A stretch of DNA of 38,633 bases from Nitricoxidireducens sp046726235. Lineage in GTDB: Bacteria > Pseudomonadota > Gammaproteobacteria > Burkholderiales > Rhodocyclaceae. The DNA lies in NCBI GenBank assembly GCA_046726235.1, contig JBKPAD010000009.1, positions 1-38,633 on the forward strand. Direction: 5' to 3'. This document shows, one piece after another, positions 1 through 8,176 of the stretch. Under the pieces are notes generated by a model. That model worked only from the letters and a program-made list of their open reading frames with translations. It did no database searches and had not been told where the DNA came from. The position numbers and the translations under genes were made by a program. Numbering within the stretch: position 1 is the stretch's first letter; the number at the start of each line of letters is the position of its first letter.

Positions 1-303
1 GGCCTTGGCGGCAGGCGCCGGCGCCGCAGCGGCAGCGGCCTTCGGCGCGGCGGCGCCGGCCTTGGCTTCGGTGTCGATCTGCGCGATCACGTCGCCGGAG
101 GCGACGCTCTCGCCGTTGCCCTTGATGATCTTCACGATCACGCCGGCATCGGGCGCCGGCAGCTCGAGCACGACCTTGTCGGTCTCGATGTCGATCAGGT
201 TTTCGTCGCGGGCGACGGCTTCGCCCTCCTTCTTGTGCCAACTGACGAGCGTCGCCTCGGCGACCGATTCGGACAGTTGCGGAACCTTGACTTCGATCAG
301 CAT
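1..303 (-). CDS. odhB: Dihydrolipoyl succinyltransferase (E2 of 2-oxoglutarate dehydrogenase), 3' truncated by window edge
   Basis: E2 of the 2-oxoglutarate dehydrogenase complex; it carries the succinyl group on a swinging lipoyl arm in the cytoplasm. Only the N-terminal 101 codons are present. They form a lipoyl domain opening MLIEVKVPQLSES, with the lipoyl-lysine motif ETDKVVLELPAP near residue 43, followed by the start of an Ala/Pro-rich flexible linker. The catalytic domain lies beyond the left edge. The ATG at 303 is preceded by GGAGA and lies 10 bases after the odhA stop, so the two are co-transcribed. The family assignment is firm. Succinyl rather than acetyl specificity is inferred from the odhA neighbour. 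Confidence 0.93.
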   Translation of the reverse strand, partial: MLIEVKVPQLSESVAEATLVSWHKKEGEAVARDENLIDIETDKVVLELPAPDAGVIVKIIKGNGESVASGDVIAQIDTEAKAGAAAPKAAAAAAPAPAAKA

Positions 304-313
304 GATGTCTCCG

Positions 314-3145
314 TTATTCCTTGATGCCGAGAGCGGCGTTTATGACTTGCTTCTGCTGCAGGGCGTGCTTGGCGGCATAGCCGACGGCCGGCGAAGATGA
401 CGCCGGGCGCGAAACGACGTCGAGCGTCTGGCCCTTCTTGACCACTTCGACGAGGCGATGGTTGATCGCATACCAGGCGCCCTGGTTGCGCGGCTCTTCC
501 TGGCACCAGATCAGTTCCTTGGCGTTCGGGTAGCCCTTCAGTTCCTCGACCAGGCGGCGATCGTCGAACGGATAGAGCTGCTCGATGCGGACCAGCGCGA
601 CGTTGTCGATCTTGTGCTCGCGGCGCGCGGCCAACAGGTCGAAGTAGACCTTGCCGGCGCAGGCGACGACGCGCGTCACCTTCTTCGCGTCGAGCGCCTC
701 GGTCTCGCCGATCACCGTCTGGAACGTGCCGTTGGCCAGGTCGTCGAGCGAGCAGGTCGCGTCCTTGTGGCGCAGCAGCGACTTCGGCGTCATGACGACC
801 AGCGGCTTGCGCTGCTTGCGCAGCATCTGGCGGCGCAGCAGGTGGAAGATCTGGCCGGCGTTCGACGGGTAGCAGACTTCCCAGTTGAACTCGGCGGAAA
901 GCTGCATGTAGCGCTCGAGGCGCGCCGACGAGTGCTCGGGACCCTGGCCTTCGTAGCCGTGCGGCAGCAGCAGCACGAGGCCGCAGCCGCGGCCCCACTT
1001 GGCCTCGCCCGACGACAGGAACTGGTCGATGACCACCTGGGCGCCGTTGGCGAAGTCGCCGAACTGCGCTTCCCAGACGACGAGCTCGGTCGGCGTCGCC
1101 GTGGCGTAGCCGTACTCGAACGCCAGCACGGCCTCTTCCGACAGCACCGAATCGAAGCAGCTGAAGCGGCCCTGCTTGTCCTGGATGTGTTGGATCGGCC
1201 AGTAGGTGCCTTCGTCCCACTTCTCGCGGTTCTGGTCGTGCAGCGCCGCATGGCGGTGGAAGAAGGTGCCGCGGCCAACATCCTCGCCGGAAACGCGCAC
1301 GCTGTAGCCAGCCGAGACCAGCGAGGCGTAGGCGAGGTTCTCGCCCATGCCCCAGTCGACGGGCAGCTTGCCTTCGCCCATCAGCTTGCGGTCGTCGATG
1401 ATCTTCTGCACGCGCGAGTGCAGCGTGAACTTCGGCGGCACTTCGGTGATGCGCGTGGCCAGGCGCTGCAGCTCGGCCTTGGCGACCGTGGTGTCGCACT
1501 TCTCGGTGTAGGGCACGCCGACATAGGGCGTCCAGTCGATAGAGAACTTGCTGTGGTAGTCCGAGATCACCGGGTCGATCAGGTGGCGGCCCTCGTCGAG
1601 CGCGGCGCGGTAGTCCTTGATCATCTGGTCGGCTTCGCCGCCGGCGATCACGGTCTGCGCCTCGAGCTTGGCGGCATAGTGCGCGCGCGTGCCGGGGTGT
1701 GCCGCGATCTTCTTGTACATCAGCGGCTGCGTGACCATCGGCTCGTCCTGCTCGTTGTGGCCGAGCTTGCGGAAGCAGATGATGTCGACGACGACGTCCT
1801 TGTTGAACTCCTGGCGGAACTCCATCGCCAGTTGCGTGACGAAGGCCACCGCCTCCGGATCGTCGCCATTGACGTGGAAGATCGGCGCCTCGACCATCTT
1901 GAAGATGTCGGTGCAATACAGCGAGGAACGGTAGTCGCGCAGGTCGGAAGTGGTGAAGCCGATCTGGTTGTTCACCACGACGTGCATCGTGCCGCCGGTG
2001 CCGTAGCCGCGCGTCTGCGAGAAGTTGAGCATCTCCTGGTTGACGCCCTGGCCGGCGACGGCGGAGTCGCCGTGGATCAGCACCGGCAGCGCCTGCGCCT
2101 TGCCGCCGGGACCGCGGCGCACCTGGCGCGCGTAGACGGAGCCGACGACGACCGGGTTCACGATCTCGAGGTGCGAGGGGTTGAAGGCCAGCGTCAGGTG
2201 CACCGGACCGCCCGGCGTGCCGACGTCGGACGAGTAGCCCATGTGGTACTTGACGTCGCCGGCCGAGAGTTCCTGCGCCTTCTTGCCCTCGAATTCCTCG
2301 AACAGCATCTTGGGCTGCTTGCCGAGCGTGTTGACCAGCACGTTGAGGCGGCCGCGGTGGGCCATGCCGATGACGATTTCCTGCACGCCGACCTTGCCGG
2401 CGGTGCGGATCAGCTCGTCCATGGCGACGATCAGCGACTCGCCGCCTTCGAGCGAGAAGCGCTTCTGGCCGACGTAGCGGGTGTGCAGGTAGCGTTCGAG
2501 CGTTTCGGCCGCCGTGAGGTTGCGCAGCAGACGCTTCTTGTCGTCGGGCGCGTAGCTGGGCGTCGCGCGGATGGTCTCGAGCCGCGCCTGGATCCAGCGC
2601 TTCTGCGCGACGTCGGAGAGGTACATGTACTCGGCGCCGACGGTGCCGCAGTAGGTCTGGCGGCAGGCCTCGAGGATCTCGCGCAGCGTCGCGGTATCGC
2701 CGGTGGCGGCGAAGGAGCCGGTGCTGAAGCTCTGGCCGAGGTCGGCCTCGGTGAAGCCGTAGAACGAGGGCTCCAGTTCGGCGACGCCGGGACGCTCGTG
2801 GCGCTTGAGCGGATCGAGGTTGGCCCAGCGGTTGCCGAGGAAGCGGTAGGCGTTGATGAGCTGAAGGACCTTGACCTGCTTCTCGTTCTGCCCGCCCGTG
2901 GCGCGGGCCGGCGCGTGCAGCGTGCCTTCCTTGGCGCGCTGCGCGAACGAGTTGATGACCGGCATGTGCGCGACGTCCGGCCCGGTGTAGCTGCCGGCGC
3001 CCGGCAGGTGCGAGAGCTTGTCGAAATAGTCGCGCCAGGCCGGATCGACGGCGCCCGGATTGGCGAGGTAGTTCTCGTACAACTCCTCGATGAAGGGCGC
3101 ATTGGCGCCGAACAGGTAGGAGTTGGCCAACATTTGTTTCATCAT
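314..3145 (-). CDS. odhA: 2-oxoglutarate dehydrogenase E1 component
   Basis: Thiamine-diphosphate-dependent E1 (943 residues, normal for the family) that decarboxylates 2-oxoglutarate and passes the succinyl group to OdhB. The N-terminus (NSYLFGANAPFIEELYENYL) is the E2-binding region typical of OdhA/SucA. The family blocks GMAHRGRLNVLVN, HGDSAVAGQGVNQE and VNNQIGFTTS are all visible, followed by the C-terminal transketolase-like domain. The start is ATGATG with AGAAGGTGATG just upstream. It lies downstream of gltA, but an intrinsic terminator sits between the two genes only about 30 bases before this start. No frameshift is seen. Confidence 0.97.
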   Translation of the reverse strand: MMKQMLANSYLFGANAPFIEELYENYLANPGAVDPAWRDYFDKLSHLPGAGSYTGPDVAHMPVINSFAQRAKEGTLHAPARATGGQNEKQVKVLQLINAYRFLGNRWANLDPLKRHERPGVAELEPSFYGFTEADLGQSFSTGSFAATGDTATLREILEACRQTYCGTVGAEYMYLSDVAQKRWIQARLETIRATPSYAPDDKKRLLRNLTAAETLERYLHTRYVGQKRFSLEGGESLIVAMDELIRTAGKVGVQEIVIGMAHRGRLNVLVNTLGKQPKMLFEEFEGKKAQELSAGDVKYHMGYSSDVGTPGGPVHLTLAFNPSHLEIVNPVVVGSVYARQVRRGPGGKAQALPVLIHGDSAVAGQGVNQEMLNFSQTRGYGTGGTMHVVVNNQIGFTTSDLRDYRSSLYCTDIFKMVEAPIFHVNGDDPEAVAFVTQLAMEFRQEFNKDVVVDIICFRKLGHNEQDEPMVTQPLMYKKIAAHPGTRAHYAAKLEAQTVIAGGEADQMIKDYRAALDEGRHLIDPVISDYHSKFSIDWTPYVGVPYTEKCDTTVAKAELQRLATRITEVPPKFTLHSRVQKIIDDRKLMGEGKLPVDWGMGENLAYASLVSAGYSVRVSGEDVGRGTFFHRHAALHDQNREKWDEGTYWPIQHIQDKQGRFSCFDSVLSEEAVLAFEYGYATATPTELVVWEAQFGDFANGAQVVIDQFLSSGEAKWGRGCGLVLLLPHGYEGQGPEHSSARLERYMQLSAEFNWEVCYPSNAGQIFHLLRRQMLRKQRKPLVVMTPKSLLRHKDATCSLDDLANGTFQTVIGETEALDAKKVTRVVACAGKVYFDLLAARREHKIDNVALVRIEQLYPFDDRRLVEELKGYPNAKELIWCQEEPRNQGAWYAINHRLVEVVKKGQTLDVVSRPASSSPAVGYAAKHALQQKQVINAALGIKE

Positions 3146-3176
3146 GTCATCACCTTCTCTGATGGGGTGAGGCCTT

Positions 3177-3201
3177 AAAAAGGGGCGATCGCTCGCCCCT
3201 T
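3177..3201 (-). terminator. Intrinsic terminator between gltA and odhA
   Basis: Read on the minus strand this is a perfect 9-bp stem AAGGGGCGA / TCGCCCCTT with a 4-base loop, followed directly by five T. It lies 15 bases after the gltA stop (3216) and 31 bases before the odhA start (3145). That is a textbook rho-independent signal, and it would stop or attenuate the long sdh-gltA transcript. Confidence 0.8.
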
Positions 3202-3215
3202 GTCGTCTCCGCTCT

Positions 3216-4508
3216 TCAGCGCTTGTCCATCAACGGGACATCGCGATGCGCGGCGCCGGTGTAAAGCTGGCGCGGACGGCCGATCTTCTGTTCGGGGTCG
3301 GAGATCATCTCCTTCCACTGCGCGATCCAGCCGACGGTGCGGGCCAGCGCGAAGATGCCGGTGAACAGCTGCGTCGGGATGCCGAGCGCCTTCTGCACGA
3401 TGCCGGAGTAGAAGTCGACGTTCGGGTAGAGCTTCTTCTCGATGAAGTAGTCGTCCTCGAGCGCGACCTTCTCGAGCGCCATCGCCAGCTTGAAGAGGCG
3501 GTCGTCGTGCAGGCCGAGCTCGTTCAGCACCTCGTGGCAGGTCTCGCGCATCAGCTTGGCGCGCGGGTCGAAGTTCTTGTACACGCGGTGGCCGAAGCCC
3601 ATCAGCTTGAAGCTGTCGTTCTTGTCCTTGGCGCGCTTGACGTATTCGCCGACCTTGGAGACATCGCCGATTTCCTCGAGCATCTGCAGGCAGGCCTCGT
3701 TGGCGCCGCCGTGGGCGGGGCCCCACAGGCAGGCGATGCCGGCGGCGATGCAGGCGAACGGGTTGGCGCCCGACGAGCCGGCCAGGCGCACGGTCGAGGT
3801 CGAGGCGTTCTGCTCGTGGTCCGCGTGCAGGATGAAGATGCGGTCGAGCGCGCGCACCAGCACGGGGTTCGGCTCGTACTTCTCGCACGGCGTGCCGAAC
3901 ATCATGTGCATGAAGTTGGCAGTGTAGGAGAGGTCGTTGCGCGGATACATGAACGGCTCGCCGCGGCCGTACTTGTAGGCCATGGCCACGATGGTCGGCA
4001 TCTTCGCGATCAGGCGGTGCGCCGAGATGTTGCGGTGGTACTCGTCGCTGACGTCCATGGCGTCGTGATAGAACGCCGACAGGGCGCCGACCACGCCGAC
4101 CAGCACCGCCATCGGGTGCGCGTCGCGGCGGAAGCCCGAGTAGAAGCGGATCAGCTGCTCGTGAACCATCGTGTGGTTCTTGATGATGTTGTGGAAGTCC
4201 TGGTTCTGCTGCGCATTGGGCAGCTCCCCGTAAAGCAGCAGGTGGCAGGTCTCGAGGAAGTCGCACTTCTCGGCCAGCTGCTCGATCGGGTAGCCGCGAT
4301 ACAGCAGCTCGCCCTTGTCGCCGTCGATGTAGGTGATCGAGGACTTGCACGCCGCCGTGGACATGAAGCCCGGGTCGAAGGTGAAGTTGCCGGTCTTGGC
4401 GTACATCGAGCGGATGTCGATGACGTCGGGACCGATGGTGCCCGTGAGAACGGGGAACTCGGCGCTCTTGCCGTCGATGTTCAGCGCTGCAGTGCGTTGA
4501 GTCGTCAT
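3216..4508 (-). CDS. gltA: Citrate synthase
   Basis: Condenses acetyl-CoA and oxaloacetate to citrate. The 430-residue length fits the hexameric type II enzyme of Gram-negative bacteria. Catalytic residues line up as His266 (PAHGG), His307 (GFGHRVYK) and Asp365 (VDFYSG); the signature HADHEQNAST is at 229-238. The ATG at 4508 has GAGGG about 8 bases upstream. The gene follows sdhE by 30 bases, within the TCA operon, and is followed by a strong terminator, so it probably ends the main sdh transcript. Confidence 0.97.
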   Translation of the reverse strand: MTTQRTAALNIDGKSAEFPVLTGTIGPDVIDIRSMYAKTGNFTFDPGFMSTAACKSSITYIDGDKGELLYRGYPIEQLAEKCDFLETCHLLLYGELPNAQQNQDFHNIIKNHTMVHEQLIRFYSGFRRDAHPMAVLVGVVGALSAFYHDAMDVSDEYHRNISAHRLIAKMPTIVAMAYKYGRGEPFMYPRNDLSYTANFMHMMFGTPCEKYEPNPVLVRALDRIFILHADHEQNASTSTVRLAGSSGANPFACIAAGIACLWGPAHGGANEACLQMLEEIGDVSKVGEYVKRAKDKNDSFKLMGFGHRVYKNFDPRAKLMRETCHEVLNELGLHDDRLFKLAMALEKVALEDDYFIEKKLYPNVDFYSGIVQKALGIPTQLFTGIFALARTVGWIAQWKEMISDPEQKIGRPRQLYTGAAHRDVPLMDKR

Positions 4509-4535
4509 GTTGCTACCCTCAGGAGGTTTGTGTTT

Positions 4536-4805
4536 TCAACAGTGGCCGGGCCGCGGCACGAAACCGCGCAGCTGCTCGACCAATTCCTTGACTTGCGCGT
4601 CGTCCGTCGCCGAACGTCCGCTCACCAGTTCCCACAAATCGTGGTCTTCCATCGCCAGCAACCGCTCCAGCGTCGTCGCGGTCGCGTCGTCCAGCTCGTC
4701 TCCCGTGCGCGCCCAGAAGCGCTGGAAGACGATGTCCAGCTCGAGCAGCGCGCGCCGGCAATGCCAGCGCAGCTTTCCAAGGCGTGCCTGCCGCTGCTCG
4801 TTCAT
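4536..4805 (-). CDS. sdhE: Succinate dehydrogenase flavinylation factor SdhE
   Basis: Small (89 residues) all-helical assembly factor that helps attach FAD covalently to SdhA. The WHCRRALLELD segment near residues 14-24 corresponds to the family signature RGxxE, but the glycine is Ala here (RALLE). The rest of the pattern (F..FW, LLAMEDHDLWELVSG, ending near VKELVEQLR) matches the YgfY/DUF339 family. The start was taken at MNEQRQARL, 2 bases after the sdhB stop, which is tight coupling. A longer upstream reading would overlap sdhB and is unlikely. Confidence 0.9.
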   Translation of the reverse strand: MNEQRQARLGKLRWHCRRALLELDIVFQRFWARTGDELDDATATTLERLLAMEDHDLWELVSGRSATDDAQVKELVEQLRGFVPRPGHC

Positions 4806-4807
4806 GG

Positions 4808-5524
4808 TCAGATCGCCCGCTTCACCATCATGTCCTTGATCTTGCCGATCGCCTTGGTCGGGTTGAGGCCCTTCGGGCAGACGTCGACGCAGTTCATGAT
4901 GGTGTGGCAGCGGAAAAGGCGGTACGGGTCCTCGAGGTTGTCGAGGCGCTCGCTGGTCGCCTGGTCGCGCGTGTCGGCGATGAAGCGATAGGCCGCCAGC
5001 AGGCCGGCCGGACCGACGAACTTGTCCGGGTTCCACCAGAACGACGGGCACGACGTCGAGCAGCAGGCGCACAGGATGCACTCGTAGAGGCCGTTGAGTT
5101 CCTCGCGGTCCTCCGGCGACTGCAGGCGCTCGCGCTCGGGCGGCGGATCGTTGTTGATCAGGTAGGGAGTGATCGAGTGGTACTGCTTGAAGAACTGCGT
5201 CATGTCCACGATCAGGTCGCGGATCACCGGCAGGCCGGGCAGCGGGCGCAGCACGATCGGCTTGCCGTCGGGGAAGCTCGCCAGGTCGGTCAGGCAGGCC
5301 AGCCCGTTCTTGCCGTTGATGTTGAGCGCGTCGGAACCGCAGACGCCCTCGCGGCAGGAACGGCGGAAGGCCAGCGAGTCGTCCTTGGCCTTGAGCTTGA
5401 CCATGGCGTCGAGCAGCTTGCGGTCGGTGGAATCGACCTCGACCGTAATGTCCTGCATGTACGGCTTGGCGTCCTTGTCCGGATCGTAGCGGTAGATCTT
5501 GAATTCGAGGTTGCGGGTAGTCAT
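4808..5524 (-). CDS. sdhB: Succinate dehydrogenase iron-sulfur subunit
   Basis: Electron-transfer subunit of complex II, 238 residues. All three cluster motifs are intact: the 2Fe-2S ligands in CREGVCGSD...NGLAC, the 4Fe-4S motif CILCACCSTSCP, and the 3Fe-4S region CHTIMNCVDVCPKG. The start MTTRNLEFKIYRYDP fits homologues and has AGAGAG upstream; the frame is open further upstream but only as antiparallel coding of sdhA. It lies 14 bases after sdhA and 2 bases before sdhE. Confidence 0.97.
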   Translation of the reverse strand: MTTRNLEFKIYRYDPDKDAKPYMQDITVEVDSTDRKLLDAMVKLKAKDDSLAFRRSCREGVCGSDALNINGKNGLACLTDLASFPDGKPIVLRPLPGLPVIRDLIVDMTQFFKQYHSITPYLINNDPPPERERLQSPEDREELNGLYECILCACCSTSCPSFWWNPDKFVGPAGLLAAYRFIADTRDQATSERLDNLEDPYRLFRCHTIMNCVDVCPKGLNPTKAIGKIKDMMVKRAI

Positions 5525-5538
5525 CGCTATCTCTCTAA

Positions 5539-7326
5539 TCAATAGGCGCGCGTCTTGAGCGCGATGCTCTCGACGGTCAGCGGCGTCAGCTTCACCGACT
5601 TGTAGTCGAGGCGGTTGCCGTCCCGGAACCACAGCGTGTGCTTGAGCCAGTTCTTGTCGTCGCGGCCGTTCGGGTTGGCCGGCGTGTCGGGCGCGTCGTC
5701 GCGGACGTGGGCGCCGCGCGATTCCTTGCGCGCCTCGGCCGAAACCATCGTCGCCACCGCGACCTCGATCAGGTTGTCGAGCTCGAGGGCCTCGATGCGC
5801 GCGGTGTTGAAGACCTTCGACTTGTCGGCGATCTCGGTGCGCTGCACGTCCTTCTGCACGTCGAGGATCTTCTGCACGCCTTCCTTCAGCTTGTCGCTGA
5901 AGCGGAACACGCCGCAGTGGTTCTGCATCGTGCGCTGCATGGCGAGGCGCGTCTCGTGCACGCTGGCGCCGCCCTTCTGGTTCTCGAGGCGGTCGAGGCG
6001 CGCCAGGGCGCGGTCGATCGACGGCTGGTGCAGGTCCTTGTGCGCCTTGGGCGACTTCTTGAGCTCCTCGACGGCGCTCTCGCCGGCCGACTTGCCGAAC
6101 ACCAACAGGTCGAGCAGCGAGTTGGTGCCGAGGCGGTTGGCGCCGTGCACCGAGGCGCAGGCGCACTCACCGGCGGCGTAGAAGCCCGGTACGGCGACGT
6201 TCTGGCTGTTGCCGCTCGGCACGACGACCTGGCCGTTGTAGTTGGTCGGGATGCCGCCCATCTGGTAGTGGCAGGTCGGCACCACCGGGATCGGCTCCTT
6301 GAGCGCATCGACGCCGGCGAACTGCAGCGCGATCTCATGGATGCCGGGCAGGCGCTTCATGATGGTCTCGGGCGGCAGGTGCGTGATGTCGAGCAGCACG
6401 AAGTCCTTGTTCGGGCCGCAGCCGCGGCCTTCGTTGATCTCGGTGACCATGGCGCGCGAAACGACGTCGCGCGAGGCGAGGTCCTTGGCATTCGGCGCGT
6501 AGCGTTCCATGAAGCGCTCGCCGGCGGAGTTGCGCAGGATGCCGCCCTCGCCGCGCACGCCTTCGGTGATCAGCACGCCGGCGCCGGCGACGCCGGTCGG
6601 GTGGAACTGCCAGAACTCCATGTCCTCGAGCGGGATGCCGGCGCGCGCCGCCATGCCGAGGCCGTCGCCGGTGTTGATGAAGGCGTTGGTCGATGAGTAG
6701 TAGATGCGGCCCGAGCCGCCGGTGGCGAAGATGGTCGCCTTGGCGTGGAAGACGACGATCTCGCCGGTCTCCATGTCCATCGCGATGACGCCGAGCACGT
6801 GGCCTTCGTCGTCGCGGATCAGGTCGAGCGCCTGCCATTCGACGAAGAACTGCGTGTTCGCCTTGACGTTGCGCTGGTACATCGCGTGCAGCATGGCGTG
6901 GCCGGTGCGGTCGGCCGCGGCGCAGGAACGGCGCACCGGCTTCTCGCCGAAGTTCGACATGTGGCCGCCGAACGGGCGCTGGTAGATCTTGCCGGCGTCG
7001 GTGCGGTCGAACGGCATGCCGTAGTGCTCGAGCTCGATGACGACCTCGTTGGCCTTGCGGCACATGAACTCGATCGCATCCTGGTCGCCGAGCCAGTCGG
7101 AGCCCTTGACGGTGTCGTACATGTGCCAGTGCCAGTGGTCTTCCTCGGAGTTGCCGAGCGACGCGGCGACGCCGCCCTGGGCGGCGACGGTGTGCGAGCG
7201 GGTCGGGAACACCTTCGACAGCACGGCGGTCTTGAGGCCGGCTTCGGAGAGCTGGATGGCGGCGCGCAGGCCGGCGCCGCCGGCACCGACGATCACCGCG
7301 TCGAACTTGCGGACGGTGTATTTCAC
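5539..7326 (-). CDS. sdhA: Succinate dehydrogenase flavoprotein subunit
   Basis: Catalytic FAD subunit of complex II, oxidising succinate to fumarate on the cytoplasmic face. The Rossmann motif VGAGGAGLRAA is at 13-23. His45 within RSHTVAAQGG is the covalent FAD site. The family blocks FWQFHPTG, EGVRGEGG and HGANRLGTNSLLDL are present. The start is a GTG: the GGAGG at 7335-7339 gives 8-base spacing to the GTG at 7326 (595 residues, VKYTVRKFDAV). A second GTG at 7332, overlapping the sdhD stop, is only 2 bases from GGAGG and is less likely. It is translationally coupled to sdhD. Confidence 0.96.
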   Translation of the reverse strand: MKYTVRKFDAVIVGAGGAGLRAAIQLSEAGLKTAVLSKVFPTRSHTVAAQGGVAASLGNSEEDHWHWHMYDTVKGSDWLGDQDAIEFMCRKANEVVIELEHYGMPFDRTDAGKIYQRPFGGHMSNFGEKPVRRSCAAADRTGHAMLHAMYQRNVKANTQFFVEWQALDLIRDDEGHVLGVIAMDMETGEIVVFHAKATIFATGGSGRIYYSSTNAFINTGDGLGMAARAGIPLEDMEFWQFHPTGVAGAGVLITEGVRGEGGILRNSAGERFMERYAPNAKDLASRDVVSRAMVTEINEGRGCGPNKDFVLLDITHLPPETIMKRLPGIHEIALQFAGVDALKEPIPVVPTCHYQMGGIPTNYNGQVVVPSGNSQNVAVPGFYAAGECACASVHGANRLGTNSLLDLLVFGKSAGESAVEELKKSPKAHKDLHQPSIDRALARLDRLENQKGGASVHETRLAMQRTMQNHCGVFRFSDKLKEGVQKILDVQKDVQRTEIADKSKVFNTARIEALELDNLIEVAVATMVSAEARKESRGAHVRDDAPDTPANPNGRDDKNWLKHTLWFRDGNRLDYKSVKLTPLTVESIALKTRAY

Positions 7327-7328
7327 TT

Positions 7329-7670
7329 TCACAGCCTCCAAATGATCTGGACGGCCCAACCGGCACAACCGATCAGGGCGAGCAGCGTCAGCACGTGCAG
7401 CACGAGGCGCACGCCGGTCGGATTGACGTAGTCCATCCAGATGTCGCGCACGCCGACCCAGGCGTGGTAGCAGAGGCTGAGGATGAACAGGAAGGTGGCG
7501 AAGCGGACGAAGCCGTTGGCCATGAATGCGCGCCACGCCTCGCGGCTGCCCGCGCCGAGCGGAACCGCCAGCAGCATGAAGACGGTGTAGAGGGCCATGA
7601 CGACGGCGGTGACGCGCTGCGCCAGCCAGTCCTTGAGCCCGTAGTGGGCTCCGACGACGATGCGGTTCAT
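7329..7670 (-). CDS. sdhD: Succinate dehydrogenase membrane anchor subunit
   Basis: Cytochrome b membrane anchor of complex II, 113 residues with three transmembrane helices (about 18-37, 55-75 and 86-109). CYHAWVGVRDIWMDYV at 67-82 holds His69, the likely heme b ligand, and Asp80-Tyr81, matching the quinone-site DY pair of the family. Arg19 near the N-terminus is also typical. The ATG overlaps the sdhC stop by one base (TGATG), so translation is coupled. Confidence 0.93.
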   Translation of the reverse strand: MNRIVVGAHYGLKDWLAQRVTAVVMALYTVFMLLAVPLGAGSREAWRAFMANGFVRFATFLFILSLCYHAWVGVRDIWMDYVNPTGVRLVLHVLTLLALIGCAGWAVQIIWRL

Positions 7671-8062
7671 CAGTACGCCCCCCAGAGCTTGAGAACGAGG
7701 ATCGCGGTGAGTGCCAGGCTGACGACCATCACCGCCTTGGCCGAGGCCGCGGCCGCCTGCTTTTCGACGCCGATCTGGACGTCGATCAGCAGAATGCGGA
7801 TGCCCATGCAGAAGTGATGCAGGAAAGCCCAGAGCAGGCCAGAGAGGAGCAGCAGCGCGAAGGGGTTGCCGACCACCGCCTTGAAGGTCTCGAACTGCTC
7901 GGGCGTGCCGAGCGAAAGACTCAGCAACCAGATCAGGAAGGGCAGCATCAGGAACAAACCGGCGCCGCTGACGCGGTGCAATATCGAGGCGAACCCGGCG
8001 AGAGGCAGCCGGATCTCCATCAGGTTAAGGTACTTCGGACGTTGCTTGCCTACGGCACTCAT
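7670..8062 (-). CDS. sdhC: Succinate dehydrogenase cytochrome b556 subunit
   Basis: Second membrane subunit of complex II, 130 residues with three transmembrane helices. The motif SILHRVSG at 26-33 is the SdhC signature at the quinone site, and LHHFCMGIRILLID at 81-94 carries the heme-ligand His (82 or 83). The start MSAVGKQRPKYLNL was chosen because GGGAG lies about 8 bases upstream; an upstream in-frame ATG at 8095 would add 11 residues without a good ribosome site. First gene of the TCA operon. Confidence 0.93.
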   Translation of the reverse strand: MSAVGKQRPKYLNLMEIRLPLAGFASILHRVSGAGLFLMLPFLIWLLSLSLGTPEQFETFKAVVGNPFALLLLSGLLWAFLHHFCMGIRILLIDVQIGVEKQAAAASAKAVMVVSLALTAILVLKLWGAY

Positions 8063-8125
8063 GCTCTCAGCTCCCTCTTTGACACGGCGCAGCATCGATT
8101 ACCGATAAACACCGCTTAGTGCTTG

Positions 8126-8141
8126 CAAAATTTTGATTATA
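8126..8141 (-). promoter_or_regulatory. Candidate sdhC promoter -10 with abutting palindrome
   Basis: On the minus strand a perfect TATAAT lies at 8141-8136, about 75 bases upstream of the sdhC start. Directly downstream is the 10-bp perfect palindrome CAAAATTTTG (8126-8135), which would cover the transcription start and could be an operator. No good -35 hexamer is found at 16-18 bases, so an activator may be needed. Confidence 0.5.
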
Positions 8142-8176
8142 ACCATCGACGTACTCCAGCCCACCCTCCTCCAGGA

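Noticed and set aside
458..3178. 906-codon open frame on the plus strand opposite odhA
   Set aside because: It is antisense to a fully convincing odhA, has Val/Asp/Arg-rich composition typical of reverse-strand reading of GC-rich genes, and shows no recognisable motif.
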